Source of the DNA: Sulfurimonas sp. CG01_land_8_20_14_3_00_36_23 | GTDB lineage: Bacteria > Campylobacterota > Campylobacteria > Campylobacterales > Sulfurimonadaceae | Reading direction: 5' to 3' | DNA: 64,000 nucleotides | Assembly (NCBI GenBank): GCA_002781365.1 | Contig: PETN01000037.1 | Span: 20,319 to 84,318 of the forward strand | Part shown: piece by piece, positions 52,659 to 62,684 of the stretch | Layout: each line of letters starts with the position of its first letter | Position numbering within the stretch: position 1 is the stretch's first letter | Translations under genes and position numbers: made by a program | Notes under the pieces: generated by a model | The model's input: only the letters and a program-made list of their open reading frames with translations | Databases searched by the model: none | Told to the model about the DNA's origin: nothing

Positions 52659-53189
52659 TTGTTAAAGATTGAACGTTTTTTTGATAAATTTGCTGATATT
52701 ATCGGTGTGATAACGGCAATTACAATGGTTTTGATGATAGCCAATGTCTTTTATGATGTTATTACGAGATACCTCTTTAGGGTAAACAGTATTGCGATGC
52801 AAGAGATGGAGTGGCATCTTTTCTCCATCATTATATTGCTCGGTATGGCTTATACTTTAAAAGAAGATGGGCATGTACGTGTGGATATTATCTACGATAA
52901 ACTCTCATCAAGAAAAAAAGCCATGATAAATATGATGGGAGTGATTGTCTTTATTTTGCCTATTTCACTGCTTGTGGGAATAAGCTCGATTGAGAATGCT
53001 ACACAAGCATATATCTCTATGGAACAGAGTGGAAATCCTGGTGGTTTACACTATAGATGGATTATAAAAGCGCTGATTCCACTCTCCTTTTTAATGCTTA
53101 TCATCACATCAATAGGATTTTTTATTAAAAATTTAAATACATATAATGGCTTGCATCCTCTAAATGAGAAAGGAGATGTTGTAGTATGA
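52659..53189 (+). CDS. dctQ: TRAP transporter small permease (DctQ)
   Basis: Four TM; 'MQEMEWHLFSIIILLGMAYTLKEDGHVRVDI'. Confidence 0.9.
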   Translation: MLKIERFFDKFADIIGVITAITMVLMIANVFYDVITRYLFRVNSIAMQEMEWHLFSIIILLGMAYTLKEDGHVRVDIIYDKLSSRKKAMINMMGVIVFILPISLLVGISSIENATQAYISMEQSGNPGGLHYRWIIKALIPLSFLMLIITSIGFFIKNLNTYNGLHPLNEKGDVVV

Positions 53190-54562
53190 TTGGTATATCA
53201 ATGTTTTTTACAGCGCTCTTTATGCTACTGATAGGTTTTCCTGTTGCTTTTACTTTTGGAGCTGTTTCTGTCTTTTTTGGCTTTATCGCAGGTATCCTTT
53301 CTGTCTACACTGATGGTGGCTTTGATGCAGGGATGATGGTTGGTCTTATGGAAGGTGTGTCTGAAGGTATCGCAATGTTTGATTACATGCCTTTTAGAAT
53401 ATTTTCAATACAGCAAAATACTATTTTAATGGCTATTCCTATGTTTATCTTTATGGGAATAGTACTGCAAAAAACAGGTCTTGCGGAAAAACTTTTAGAG
53501 TCTATGGGCTTTTTATTTGGAGAGATAAGAGGTGGAATAGCCATCTCCACAGTTCTAGTGGGTTCACTCTTAGCCGCATCTACAGGTGTTGTTGGGGCTT
53601 CTGTTGTAGCGATGGGAGTCATCTCTCTTCCAGTAATGCTCAAATACAAATACAAACCAGAGTTGGCTACGGGGACAATATGCGCCTCAGGGACACTCGG
53701 TCAGATTATCCCTCCCTCTATTGTTCTTATTATTTTAGGAGATGTCTTTCAAGTTCCTGTTGGTGATCTTTTTCAAGCTGCTGTTTGGCCAGGACTCGCT
53801 TTAGTTGGTTCTTATATTCTCTATATTCTAATTGTCTCTTATCTGAAAAAAGATGTGGCACCTGCGATTCCAGCCAATCCTTCTCGAGGAAGTAAAAAAA
53901 AGCAAGTTTTAAAAGCTCTTATAGATATTATCCCCTCTCTCACACTTATTATCTTAGTGCTAGGTTCTATATTTGCAGGAATTGCAACACCTACTGAATC
54001 CTCTGCAGTTGGCTCAGTCGGTGCTGTGCTTTTGGCTCTTATCTATAAAACTTTTTCTTTTGCAATGATTAAAGAAGCTGCCTTAGAGTCTGTAAAAATC
54101 ACATCTATGGTCTTTGCCATATTAATAGGTGCAACTGCTTTTTCAATGGTATTTTCTTATACAGGGGGAGAGGAGATTGTTGCAGAATTTATGAGTAATC
54201 TTCCAGGCGATGATAAACTAGGCTTCATTATATTTACGATGGTAGTGATTTTGGTCTTAGGATTTTTTATTGATTTTGTTGAGATATCTTATATAATTGT
54301 TCCTATCTTAGTTCCAATCTCTGAAGCTTTAGGAATTAACCCTGTATGGTTTGCAATTTTAATCGCTATGAATCTACAAACTTCGTTTTTAACTCCGCCT
54401 TTTGGTTTTTCACTCTTCTATCTCAAAGGAGTGGCTCCTGCATCTGTAAGTACGATGCAGATTTATAGAGGAGTCATTCCTTTCATCTTTATACAAATCG
54501 TTATATTGATACTTTTAGCCTTCTTCCCTGAAGTGTTTGGCATCTCCTCTTTTTTAGAATAA
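53186..54562 (+). CDS. dctM: TRAP transporter large permease (DctM)
   Basis: 'AVWPGL', 'GTLGQIIPPSIVLIILG', 'TPTESSAVGSVGAVL'. Confidence 0.93.
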   Translation: MIGISMFFTALFMLLIGFPVAFTFGAVSVFFGFIAGILSVYTDGGFDAGMMVGLMEGVSEGIAMFDYMPFRIFSIQQNTILMAIPMFIFMGIVLQKTGLAEKLLESMGFLFGEIRGGIAISTVLVGSLLAASTGVVGASVVAMGVISLPVMLKYKYKPELATGTICASGTLGQIIPPSIVLIILGDVFQVPVGDLFQAAVWPGLALVGSYILYILIVSYLKKDVAPAIPANPSRGSKKKQVLKALIDIIPSLTLIILVLGSIFAGIATPTESSAVGSVGAVLLALIYKTFSFAMIKEAALESVKITSMVFAILIGATAFSMVFSYTGGEEIVAEFMSNLPGDDKLGFIIFTMVVILVLGFFIDFVEISYIIVPILVPISEALGINPVWFAILIAMNLQTSFLTPPFGFSLFYLKGVAPASVSTMQIYRGVIPFIFIQIVILILLAFFPEVFGISSFLE

Positions 54563-54568
54563 TTCTTT

Positions 54569-54600
54569 AGAACCAATCAACTAATTGGTTCTATCTTCTC
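54569..54600 (+). terminator. Terminator hairpin after dctM
   Basis: AGAACCAAT-CAACTA-ATTGGTTCT followed by ATCTTCTC. Confidence 0.6.
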
Positions 54601-54671
54601 ATCCATCAACCAAGTGTTACCTTTTCCAACATATTTAAAATTAGAGTATAAGATAGTATTAAATTTTTCCA

Positions 54672-54712
54672 TTGCTATGTTCATGCTATTTTAATGTTTT
54701 ACTATCATAGTG
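54672..54712. promoter_or_regulatory. Operator-like repeat upstream of DUF485-actP operon
   Basis: TTGCTATGTTCATGCTATTTTAATG...ACTATCATAGT; matches the 51457 element in repeat unit and 11-bp spacing. Confidence 0.45.
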
Positions 54713-54860
54713 CAAGTTTAGTACCAGTCATATAATAAGTTCAATAAGAATGAATGTGGCCGAGAAGTTATAAAGCTATATCTTCTGAGTAAGCGGCTTA
54801 ACTTAGCTTTAAGAGGTTTGGAACTCTCCTCACTTCTAAATAAATCTTTAAGGAAAACCT

Positions 54861-55175
54861 ATGAATAAAGAACTCGTTGATAAAATCAAGAATAATCCTG
54901 ATTATCAAGAATTAGTTTCTAAGAGAACTTCTTTTGCAATAAAACTTTCAATATCAGTGCTAGTAGTTTACTTCACTTTTATTTTGACAATTGCATTCAA
55001 TCCATCAGTACTTGGTGCACCATTGTCTTCTGACTCAGTTACTACAATCGGGATTCCTATAGGTGTAGCAGTTATTATATTTGCTTTTATTACGACAGGT
55101 ATTTATACTAAAAGAGCAAACGGCGAGTTTGATGATTTAGCAAATAAAATCAAAAAATCAGTAAAGGAAGACTAA
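54861..55175 (+). CDS. DUF485 family membrane protein (YjcH-like)
   Basis: 104 aa, two TM, 'NPDYQELVSKRTSFAIKLSISVLVVYFTFILTIAFNPSVLG'; upstream of actP. Confidence 0.9.
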   Translation: MNKELVDKIKNNPDYQELVSKRTSFAIKLSISVLVVYFTFILTIAFNPSVLGAPLSSDSVTTIGIPIGVAVIIFAFITTGIYTKRANGEFDDLANKIKKSVKED

Positions 55176-56840
55176 ATGAATAGAATATTTACTTTTTTAA
55201 TTTTAGGTGCAATCGCTGTATTTGCATCTGGTGCAATTGAAGGTGCTGTTGAAAAACAAGCGCTTAATATGTCTGCAATCGTAATGTTTGTTATCTTCGT
55301 TGGTGCTACTTTAGGTATAACTTATTGGGCTGCAAAACGTACAAAATCTGCAAAAGATTTCTATACCGCAGGTGGTGGTATTACGGGTTTTCAAAATGGT
55401 ATGGCTATCGCTGGTGACTATATGTCAGCTGCGTCTTTCTTAGGAATATCTGGTCTTGTTTACTTAAAAGGTTATGATGGACTTATCTACTCTATCGGTT
55501 TTCTAGTTGGTTGGCCAATTATTCTTTTCATGATTGCAGAACCTTTAAGAAACTTAGGTAAATATACATTTGCTGACGTTGCTGCGTACAGACTTCGTCA
55601 AGGTCCTATCCGTACTTTAGCCGCTTCTGGTTCTATCGCTACAGTTGTTCTTTACCTAATCGCTCAGATGGTTGGTTCTGGTAAACTGATTCAACTACTC
55701 TTTGGTCTTCAGTACGAAGTAGCCGTTATTTTGGTTGGTGTATTGATGGTTCTTTATGTAACATTTGGTGGTATGCTTGCAACGACTTGGGTACAAATTG
55801 TAAAAGCATTTTTACTACTTTCAGGTGCAACATTTATGGCTGTAGCTGTTATGGCACACTATAACTTTAGTTTTGGTTCACTTTTTGCAGCTGCTGTGGA
55901 TGTAAAAGGTATTGAAGTAATGAGTCCAGGTGGATTGGTTTCTGATCCAATTTCTGCGATTTCACTTGCAATTGCTCTTATGTTTGGTACAGCGGGTCTT
56001 CCTCATATCCTTATGAGATTTTTTACAGTGGGTGATGCTAAAGAAGCTCGTAAATCAGTATTTTATGCTACTGGTTTTATCGGTTACTTCTATATCTTAA
56101 CTTTCATTATCGGTTTTGGTGCGATTGTAATGGTTTTCCAAAATCCACAATATTTAGATTTAGCAAAACAAGCTGTTAGCGGTGGTTCTCCAATTCTTGG
56201 TGGAAACAATATGGCTGCAATTCACTTGTCTCACGCTGTTGGTGGTGACTTTTTCTTAGGCTTTATTTCAGCTGTTGCATTTGCAACTATTTTAGCTGTT
56301 GTGTCAGGATTGACACTTGCTGGTGCATCTGCTATATCTCATGACCTTTATGCTTCTGTAATTAAAAGAGGCAACGTAGATGGCGTGAAAGAGATGCAAG
56401 TTTCTAAAATTGCTACTGTAGCTCTTGGAGTTGTTGCAATTATTATGGGTATTATGTTTGAAAAACAAAATATTGCGTTCGTGGTTGGTCTTGCTTTTGC
56501 TATCGCAGCATCTGCTAACTTCCCGATTTTATTCCTCTCTATGTACTGGAAAAAACTTACAACGCGTGGTGCTGTAATCGGTGGTTCTATAGGACTTGCA
56601 ACAGCTGTAATGCTTGTTATCCTTGGTCCAATCGTATGGGTACAAATTTTAGGAAATGCAGAAGCAATCTTCCCTTATAAATACCCTGCATTGTTCTCGG
56701 TGACTGCAGCATTTATAGGTATCTGGTTCTTCTCTATTACAGATAGTTCACATGACGCTGAGAAAGAGAGAGAAGCTTTCGAAGCTCAATATATTAGAAG
56801 TCAAACTGGAATTGGTTCAGAAGGTGCTTCTGAGCACTAG
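55176..56840 (+). CDS. actP: Cation/acetate symporter ActP (sodium:solute symporter family)
   Basis: '[56 protein letters not shown]'. Confidence 0.93.
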   Translation: MNRIFTFLILGAIAVFASGAIEGAVEKQALNMSAIVMFVIFVGATLGITYWAAKRTKSAKDFYTAGGGITGFQNGMAIAGDYMSAASFLGISGLVYLKGYDGLIYSIGFLVGWPIILFMIAEPLRNLGKYTFADVAAYRLRQGPIRTLAASGSIATVVLYLIAQMVGSGKLIQLLFGLQYEVAVILVGVLMVLYVTFGGMLATTWVQIVKAFLLLSGATFMAVAVMAHYNFSFGSLFAAAVDVKGIEVMSPGGLVSDPISAISLAIALMFGTAGLPHILMRFFTVGDAKEARKSVFYATGFIGYFYILTFIIGFGAIVMVFQNPQYLDLAKQAVSGGSPILGGNNMAAIHLSHAVGGDFFLGFISAVAFATILAVVSGLTLAGASAISHDLYASVIKRGNVDGVKEMQVSKIATVALGVVAIIMGIMFEKQNIAFVVGLAFAIAASANFPILFLSMYWKKLTTRGAVIGGSIGLATAVMLVILGPIVWVQILGNAEAIFPYKYPALFSVTAAFIGIWFFSITDSSHDAEKEREAFEAQYIRSQTGIGSEGASEH

Positions 56841-56865
56841 TCTGCTATGTATGTTAAATTTATTA

Positions 56866-56895
56866 TTGGCATGTGGAAATTTTTCCACATGCCAA
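56866..56895. terminator. Perfect hairpin from two inverted repeat copies after actP
   Basis: TTGGCATGTGGAAA-TT-TTTCCACATGCCAA between actP and the DUF294 gene. Confidence 0.85.
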
Positions 56896-56911
56896 ACATT
56901 TGGAGTAAGTC

Positions 56912-58726
56912 TTGAGCATTTTAGATCAAAGAAAACTTATTGAATCGATTCATCCCTTTGAACTTTTAGAATCAACTACATTAGATAATCTGATGAAAAA
57001 GATTGATATTGCTTACTACCCAAAAGATACTCTCCTTATCTCAAAAAACCTTCCTTCTATTGCATTTTACATAATCATTAAAGGTTCTGTAGCTGAGTTT
57101 ATTGAAGAGGAGTTACATAATGTTTATAGCGCTGGTGATAGTTTTGATGCAGATGCTTTGATATATGAAAAGTGTGAGAGTCGATTTGTTGTGGATGAAG
57201 ACTTGATTTGTTATGAGATTAAAAAAGAAGATTTTCTTGATTTGATGCAAAACAAAAATGTTCAATCCTATTTTTTACAGGACTTTGTAACCCGACATCA
57301 GCATTTAAAAGAGCATGATGCTCAGAGTGATTTAACACCATTTTTAATGTCAAGAGTTTCAGATATGTTCTTACATGAAGCTTGTATTGTCGAGCCTAAT
57401 GAAACCATCTACAACTCTTTGGTACAGATGAAAGCGAAGAAAGCGGAAGTTTTACTATTGATGAAAGAGGATGCATGTTTAATTGTAACTGATACAGATT
57501 TGAGAGAGAAAGTTCTGCTTGGAAATATAGATGTAAGCAGTGAAATCCAAAAAATCGCTTCTAGTAAAGTTATAAGTATAGACATAAACGACTTTTTATT
57601 TAATGCTCTTTTGCTTATGACTCAAAATGCTATTAAACGCCTTGTAGTGACACAAGATGGGAAAATAAAAGGGGTTTTAGAGCAGATTGACTTACTAAGT
57701 TACTTTGCAAACCATTCCCATTTAGTTGCTGTTCAGATTGATAAAGCTCAGAGTCTCGATGATTTAAAAAATGTTCAAGAGGATTTAAAAAAACTTATCT
57801 TCCTCTTAAATTCTAAGGGCGTGAAAACACGTTATATTACAAAAATGGTTTCAACTTTAAACATTAAGATATACAAAAAAGTCTTTGATATGTGTGTTGA
57901 TGCAGATTTGAGAGAGAAGTGTGCTCTGATTGTTATGGGTTCAGAGGGTAGAGAAGAGCAATCTATAAAAACAGATCAGGATAATGCACTTATTATACAA
58001 AATGGAGTGGATGTAGAGCTTTTTACTGAACCGATGATGAAGCTTAATAATTATCTTCTTGCCTTAGGCTTTCCAAAGTGTGCTGGGAATGTTATGGTAA
58101 GTAATACCTTTTGGCGCAGAGATGTGAGTAGTTATAAAAAACTTATAGATTCATGGATGACAACACTTAGTGAAGAGAGTGTACAAAACTTAAGTATTTT
58201 TCTTGATGCTAAATGTGTGGCAGGTAACGCTGAACTTTTATCTGTTTTAACAAATCATCTTTATGCTAGTTTTCAAAATAGAGATGATGTTTTAGCGTAT
58301 ATTGCAAAGCCAGTTCTAAATTTTGAGACACCTTTATCTCTCTTTTCTAGTTTTGTTTTAGAGAAGAGTCATAACAATAAGTTAGACTTAAAAAAAGGTG
58401 GTATTTTTGCTCTTGTTCATGGCGTAAGAGCGCTCTCTTTACAGTATGAAGTCAAAGAGACAAATACAATACAAAGAATAAAAGCACTCAATAATAAGGG
58501 TGTTATAGATAAAAACTTTGCTACAGAGTTGATAGAAAGTTTTGATACGCTCTCAAGCATACGTCTCAAAGCTATGCTAGAGTCAAAAGATATAAGCGAG
58601 AGTAATTATATAAATCCAAAGAGTCTGCAAAAGAATCAGATGGATTTGTTAAAAGATAGTTTTAAAGTCATCAATAAATTTAAAAAATTTATGACTTTTC
58701 ATTTTCACTTAGCTATGGTGAGTTGA
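56912..58726 (+). CDS. DUF294 putative nucleotidyltransferase with cNMP-binding and CBS domains
   Basis: Cyclic-nucleotide-like N-terminus, CBS repeats, 'MGSEGREEQSIKTDQDNALII'; TTG start. Confidence 0.88.
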   Translation: MSILDQRKLIESIHPFELLESTTLDNLMKKIDIAYYPKDTLLISKNLPSIAFYIIIKGSVAEFIEEELHNVYSAGDSFDADALIYEKCESRFVVDEDLICYEIKKEDFLDLMQNKNVQSYFLQDFVTRHQHLKEHDAQSDLTPFLMSRVSDMFLHEACIVEPNETIYNSLVQMKAKKAEVLLLMKEDACLIVTDTDLREKVLLGNIDVSSEIQKIASSKVISIDINDFLFNALLLMTQNAIKRLVVTQDGKIKGVLEQIDLLSYFANHSHLVAVQIDKAQSLDDLKNVQEDLKKLIFLLNSKGVKTRYITKMVSTLNIKIYKKVFDMCVDADLREKCALIVMGSEGREEQSIKTDQDNALIIQNGVDVELFTEPMMKLNNYLLALGFPKCAGNVMVSNTFWRRDVSSYKKLIDSWMTTLSEESVQNLSIFLDAKCVAGNAELLSVLTNHLYASFQNRDDVLAYIAKPVLNFETPLSLFSSFVLEKSHNNKLDLKKGGIFALVHGVRALSLQYEVKETNTIQRIKALNNKGVIDKNFATELIESFDTLSSIRLKAMLESKDISESNYINPKSLQKNQMDLLKDSFKVINKFKKFMTFHFHLAMVS

Positions 58727-59364
58727 TGCTCTTTTCTTACTTTGAAAACCTTAAGCGAAAACGAAATTTTTCAAAACTAAAAGATGATAGTTTTGCCTAT
58801 CTTTTTGATGAAGACAAAAGTGGAGAATATGTTGTTTTTGATACTGAAACAACAGGATTAAATCCAAAAAAAGATGAAATACTCTCTATCGGGGCTGTAA
58901 AGATAAGAGGGAATAGAGTATTGACATCTGAAACATTTGAAGTTTATTTGAAAAACTTAAAAGAGATTAGTCCTAAAAGTATTGAGATACATCGTATTCG
59001 CCCATGTGATCTGCTCAATGCAAAAGATAGCGAGGATGCTATTAAAGATTTTTTGGCTTTTATAGGTTCGAGACCTTTAATAGGGTACTATTTAGAGTTT
59101 GATATAGCCATGATTAACAAGTATTTAAAGCCAATGTTAGGTATCTATTTACCCAATAAAAAGATAGAGGTATCAGAATTGTATTATGAGCAAACGATTC
59201 CCTTGATCCCACAAGGAAATATTGATTTGCGCTTTGATACAATATTAAAAACATGTTCGGTCCCAGATATGGGTGTTCATAATGCAGTTAATGATGCAAT
59301 CATGACTGCAATGATTTATTTAAAATTAAAAAAGGAAGATAAAAATGTCAGAAATACAAACTAA
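58723..59364 (+). CDS. 3'-5' exonuclease (DNA polymerase III epsilon-like)
   Basis: '[26 protein letters not shown]', '[14 protein letters not shown]' DEDDh motifs. Confidence 0.9.
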   Translation: MMLFSYFENLKRKRNFSKLKDDSFAYLFDEDKSGEYVVFDTETTGLNPKKDEILSIGAVKIRGNRVLTSETFEVYLKNLKEISPKSIEIHRIRPCDLLNAKDSEDAIKDFLAFIGSRPLIGYYLEFDIAMINKYLKPMLGIYLPNKKIEVSELYYEQTIPLIPQGNIDLRFDTILKTCSVPDMGVHNAVNDAIMTAMIYLKLKKEDKNVRNTN

Positions 59365-61309
59365 AAAGCAAATATTCAAACCAAATAAAGAGTTTAGCAA
59401 GAGTGCTAGAATTAAAAATATGTGTGAGTATCAAGCACTACAAGATGCAGCGATAGAGAATTATGAAGGTTTCTGGGGTGATTATGCAAAAGAGAAGTTG
59501 GATTGGATTGAACCGTTTACAAATGTAATGGATGAGCGTAAATTTCCTTTTGTAAGATGGTTTGATGGCGGTAAACTCAATGTTGCTGCTCAATGTATTG
59601 ACCGTCATTTAAATTCGCGTAAAAATAAAGCTGCAATTATCTTTGAAGGTGATAGAGGAGATAAGCAAATCATCACTTACCTTGAACTTTATTACAACGT
59701 AAATAAATTTGCTAACCTTCTTAAAAATGAGTTTGATGTAAAAAAAGGGGATAGAGTTGTTATCTACATGCCAATGATTCCAGAAGCTGCGTATGCAATG
59801 CTTGCTTGCGCTAGAATCGGTGCAATTCATTCAATCGTATTCGGTGGATTTTCATCTGAGGCACTTAAAGATAGAATCGAAGATGCGGCGGCAAAAGTTG
59901 TTATCACTGCAGATGGCGCATTTAGAAAAGATAAACCATATATGTTAAAACCAGTAGTGGACGCGGCAATCGATGCAAATTCACCTGTAGAAAAAGTTTT
60001 AGTTGTTCAGAGAAATGGTGAAGATGTTGAATGGGTAGCAGGAAGAGATTACTCTTATAATGAACTCATCAAAAGCCAATCCTCTATCTGTGAGGCAGAG
60101 GTTATGGATGCGGAAGACCCACTCTTCTTACTCTACACTTCAGGATCAACTGGAAAACCAAAAGGGGTACAACACAACTCGGCTGGATATATTCTTTGGG
60201 CTCAAATGACTATGGAATGGGTATTTGATGTAAAAGAGAATGATACTTATTGGTGTACTGCCGATGTTGGCTGGATTACAGGTCACACGTACATAGTGTA
60301 TGGCCCTCTTGCAATGGGTGCTACAACGGTTATGTTTGAAGGTGTTCCAACATACCCAGATGCTGGTCGTCCTTGGAAAATGGTTGAAGAGTACAAAATT
60401 AATCAATTTTATACAGCACCTACAGCGATTCGTGTGCTTCATAAAATGGGTGAAGATGAGCCTGCAAAATATGACCTTTCCTCTTTAAAAGTATTGGGAA
60501 CAGTAGGTGAACCAATTGACCCTCCAGCATGGAAATGGTACTATGAGTCTGTAGGTGGAAGCAAATGTGCAATCGTAGACACTTACTGGCAAACAGAGAC
60601 TGGTGGACATATTGTATCTCCACTTCCAGGTGCTACACCAATCAAACCAGCATGTGCTACATTCCCTCTTCCTGGAATCATGGCTGAGATTTTAGACCCT
60701 GCAACAGGTGAAAAAGCTGAAGTAGGTGAAGGTGGATACATGTGTGTCACTCGCCCTTGGCCATCTATGATTCGTGGTATATGGGGAGATGAAGAGCGAT
60801 TTGTGAAGTCCTACTTTGGCGATGTGAAAAAAGATGGCAAAGCAGTTTACTTTACAGGTGATGGTGCTATCTATGATGAAGATGGTTACATTACAATCAC
60901 TGGTCGTACAGATGATGTTATCAATGTTTCTGGTCATAGAATGGGGACAGCAGAAGTTGAAGCGGCTATCAAAAAACATCCAAATGTTGCTGAAGTTGCA
61001 GTTGTAGGCAAACCACATGATATAAAAGGTGAGGGAATCTTTGCTTATGTCGTTCTAAAATCGGATGATGGTATTGCAGATGAACTTGAAGAGATGAAGA
61101 CGATAAATAAAGTGATTCAAAAAGAGATAGGAAATATTGCTCTATGTGATGATATAGCTTTTGTTCCTGGACTTCCTAAAACGCGCTCTGGAAAAATCAT
61201 GAGAAGAATCCTTCGCTCAATTGCAAAAGGCGAAAAGATAACGCAAGATATTTCGACTCTTGAAGATCCAAGTATAGTAGAAAAAATAGCTACAATGGTG
61301 AACAACTAA
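59345..61309 (+). CDS. acs: Acetate-CoA ligase (acetyl-CoA synthetase)
   Basis: '[20 protein letters not shown]', '[10 protein letters not shown]', '[20 protein letters not shown]', '[14 protein letters not shown]'. Confidence 0.97.
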   Translation: MSEIQTKKQIFKPNKEFSKSARIKNMCEYQALQDAAIENYEGFWGDYAKEKLDWIEPFTNVMDERKFPFVRWFDGGKLNVAAQCIDRHLNSRKNKAAIIFEGDRGDKQIITYLELYYNVNKFANLLKNEFDVKKGDRVVIYMPMIPEAAYAMLACARIGAIHSIVFGGFSSEALKDRIEDAAAKVVITADGAFRKDKPYMLKPVVDAAIDANSPVEKVLVVQRNGEDVEWVAGRDYSYNELIKSQSSICEAEVMDAEDPLFLLYTSGSTGKPKGVQHNSAGYILWAQMTMEWVFDVKENDTYWCTADVGWITGHTYIVYGPLAMGATTVMFEGVPTYPDAGRPWKMVEEYKINQFYTAPTAIRVLHKMGEDEPAKYDLSSLKVLGTVGEPIDPPAWKWYYESVGGSKCAIVDTYWQTETGGHIVSPLPGATPIKPACATFPLPGIMAEILDPATGEKAEVGEGGYMCVTRPWPSMIRGIWGDEERFVKSYFGDVKKDGKAVYFTGDGAIYDEDGYITITGRTDDVINVSGHRMGTAEVEAAIKKHPNVAEVAVVGKPHDIKGEGIFAYVVLKSDDGIADELEEMKTINKVIQKEIGNIALCDDIAFVPGLPKTRSGKIMRRILRSIAKGEKITQDISTLEDPSIVEKIATMVNN

Positions 61310-61320
61310 ACTCAATATAT

Positions 61321-61350
61321 TGGCATGTGGAAATCTTTTTCCACATGCCA
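61321..61350. terminator. Perfect hairpin from two inverted repeat copies after acs
   Basis: TGGCATGTGGAAA-TCTT-TTTCCACATGCCA between acs and pyrF. Confidence 0.85.
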
Positions 61351-61399
61351 TAACTACAAAGATGCTATAATCCCAATACTTAAATAATAAAGAGAACCT

Positions 61400-62083
61400 A
61401 TGGAATTGTGTGTTGCCCTCGATTTACCAACAAAAGAAGAAAATTTAAACCTCATTCGAATGATAAAAGATTATGATGTTTGGCTGAAGGTAGGACTTCG
61501 TTCTTACATACGTGATGGCGAGAATTTCTTAAAAGATATCAAAAAAATAAATCCAGATTTTAAAATATTTTTAGATTTGAAACTTTATGATATTCCAAAT
61601 ACCATGGCGGATGCTGCGGAATCGATTATGGGGCTTAATGTGGATATGTTCAATGTTCACGCAAGTGCAGGAAAAACAGCTATGTGTGAAGTGATGAAGA
61701 GATTACAGAAGTATGATACGAGACCAATAGTCTTGGCTGTAACTGCATTAACCTCTTTTAGTGAAGATGAATTTTCAGAAGTTTATGAAAAATCCATAAG
61801 TGAAAAAGCTGACCAATTTGCGAAAGATGCTTATGATAGTGGACTCGATGGTGTTGTATGCTCCGCTTTTGAGAGTGAGTCCATAAAAAGTGTGACATCA
61901 AAACAGTTTATGACCTTAACACCTGGTATTCGTCCATTTGGCGAAGATGCAGGTGATCAAAAAAGAGTAGCAGATGTAGCATTTGCAAAAAACTCCTTAG
62001 TAGATTTTATAGTCGTTGGGCGTCCAATTTACAACGCAAAAAATCCAGAAGAGGTTCTTAAAAGAATTTTAGAAACCCTTTAA
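61400..62083 (+). CDS. pyrF: Orotidine 5'-phosphate decarboxylase
   Basis: 'KIFLDLKLYDIPNTMADAAE', 'TPGIRPFGEDAGDQKRVADVAFAKNSLVDFIVVGRPI'. Confidence 0.95.
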   Translation: MELCVALDLPTKEENLNLIRMIKDYDVWLKVGLRSYIRDGENFLKDIKKINPDFKIFLDLKLYDIPNTMADAAESIMGLNVDMFNVHASAGKTAMCEVMKRLQKYDTRPIVLAVTALTSFSEDEFSEVYEKSISEKADQFAKDAYDSGLDGVVCSAFESESIKSVTSKQFMTLTPGIRPFGEDAGDQKRVADVAFAKNSLVDFIVVGRPIYNAKNPEEVLKRILETL

Positions 62084-62186
62084 GTCTAGCCCTTGGCTAG
62101 GCACAATTTAAGCAGAAAAATTTAAATGCATAATTTTAAGCTTTCTGTTATAATTATATGATTATAATTCCTGCCTTCAAACGAAT

Positions 62187-62276
62187 GGACGAGTGGGTGA
62201 GCGGCTGAAACCACATCCCTGCTAAGGATGCGTACGGGTAACTGTACCGAGAGTTCGAACCTCTCCTCGTCCACCA
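62187..62276 (+). tRNA. tRNA-Ser (anticodon GCT) with encoded CCA
   Basis: GGACGAG...CTCGTCC acceptor stem, anticodon loop CTGCTAA, long variable arm, GTTCGAAC T-loop. Confidence 0.95.
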
Positions 62277-62295
62277 CTTGAAGAAAAGCAACTCA

Positions 62296-62547
62296 TTAAC
62301 TCAAATCCTTTAACCTCCTATTCAAAATTGACCGTATTAGCTCTTTAAAGACTTCGGCAATAGTCTGACCCTTAATTGACTTATAATCATCTAAAATCGC
62401 CTTTTCTGATTCATCAATATAAAATTGAATCAATTTACTATTTTCACTTTTTTTATTGTCTCTAAACTTTGAAACTCTTGACCTTACTTTTCGCCTATTT
62501 AAATCTGCGATTTTCTTTTTTTGCTTTGCTGACAGTGTTTTATCCAT
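62296..62547 (-). CDS. Small basic protein, ribbon-helix-helix-like
   Basis: 83 aa; 'KLIQFYIDESEKAILDDYKSIKGQTIAEVFKELIRSILNRRL'. Confidence 0.5.
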   Translation of the reverse strand: MDKTLSAKQKKKIADLNRRKVRSRVSKFRDNKKSENSKLIQFYIDESEKAILDDYKSIKGQTIAEVFKELIRSILNRRLKDLS

Positions 62548-62559
62548 ATATGCCCTTTA

Positions 62560-62617
62560 GTTACATAGTAACAATATAGTAGAAACTACCTTAAGTAGGA
62601 CTTAAAGTAATCCTACT
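62560..62617. promoter_or_regulatory. Array of short palindromes upstream of the RHH-like ORF
   Basis: GTTAC-ATA-GTAAC, GTAG-AAA-CTAC, AGTAGGA-N10-TCCTACT within 60 bp. Confidence 0.45.
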
Positions 62618-62684
62618 TTGTTCATTTCACTATAATTATGTCCGATAACTTTTTATAGATAGCCAAGAGGTGGCTTCTTCTCAC

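Noticed and set aside
62085-62100. CTAGCC-CTT-GGCTAG hairpin after pyrF as strong terminator
   Set aside because: Only 6-bp arms and no T-tract downstream; too weak to call.
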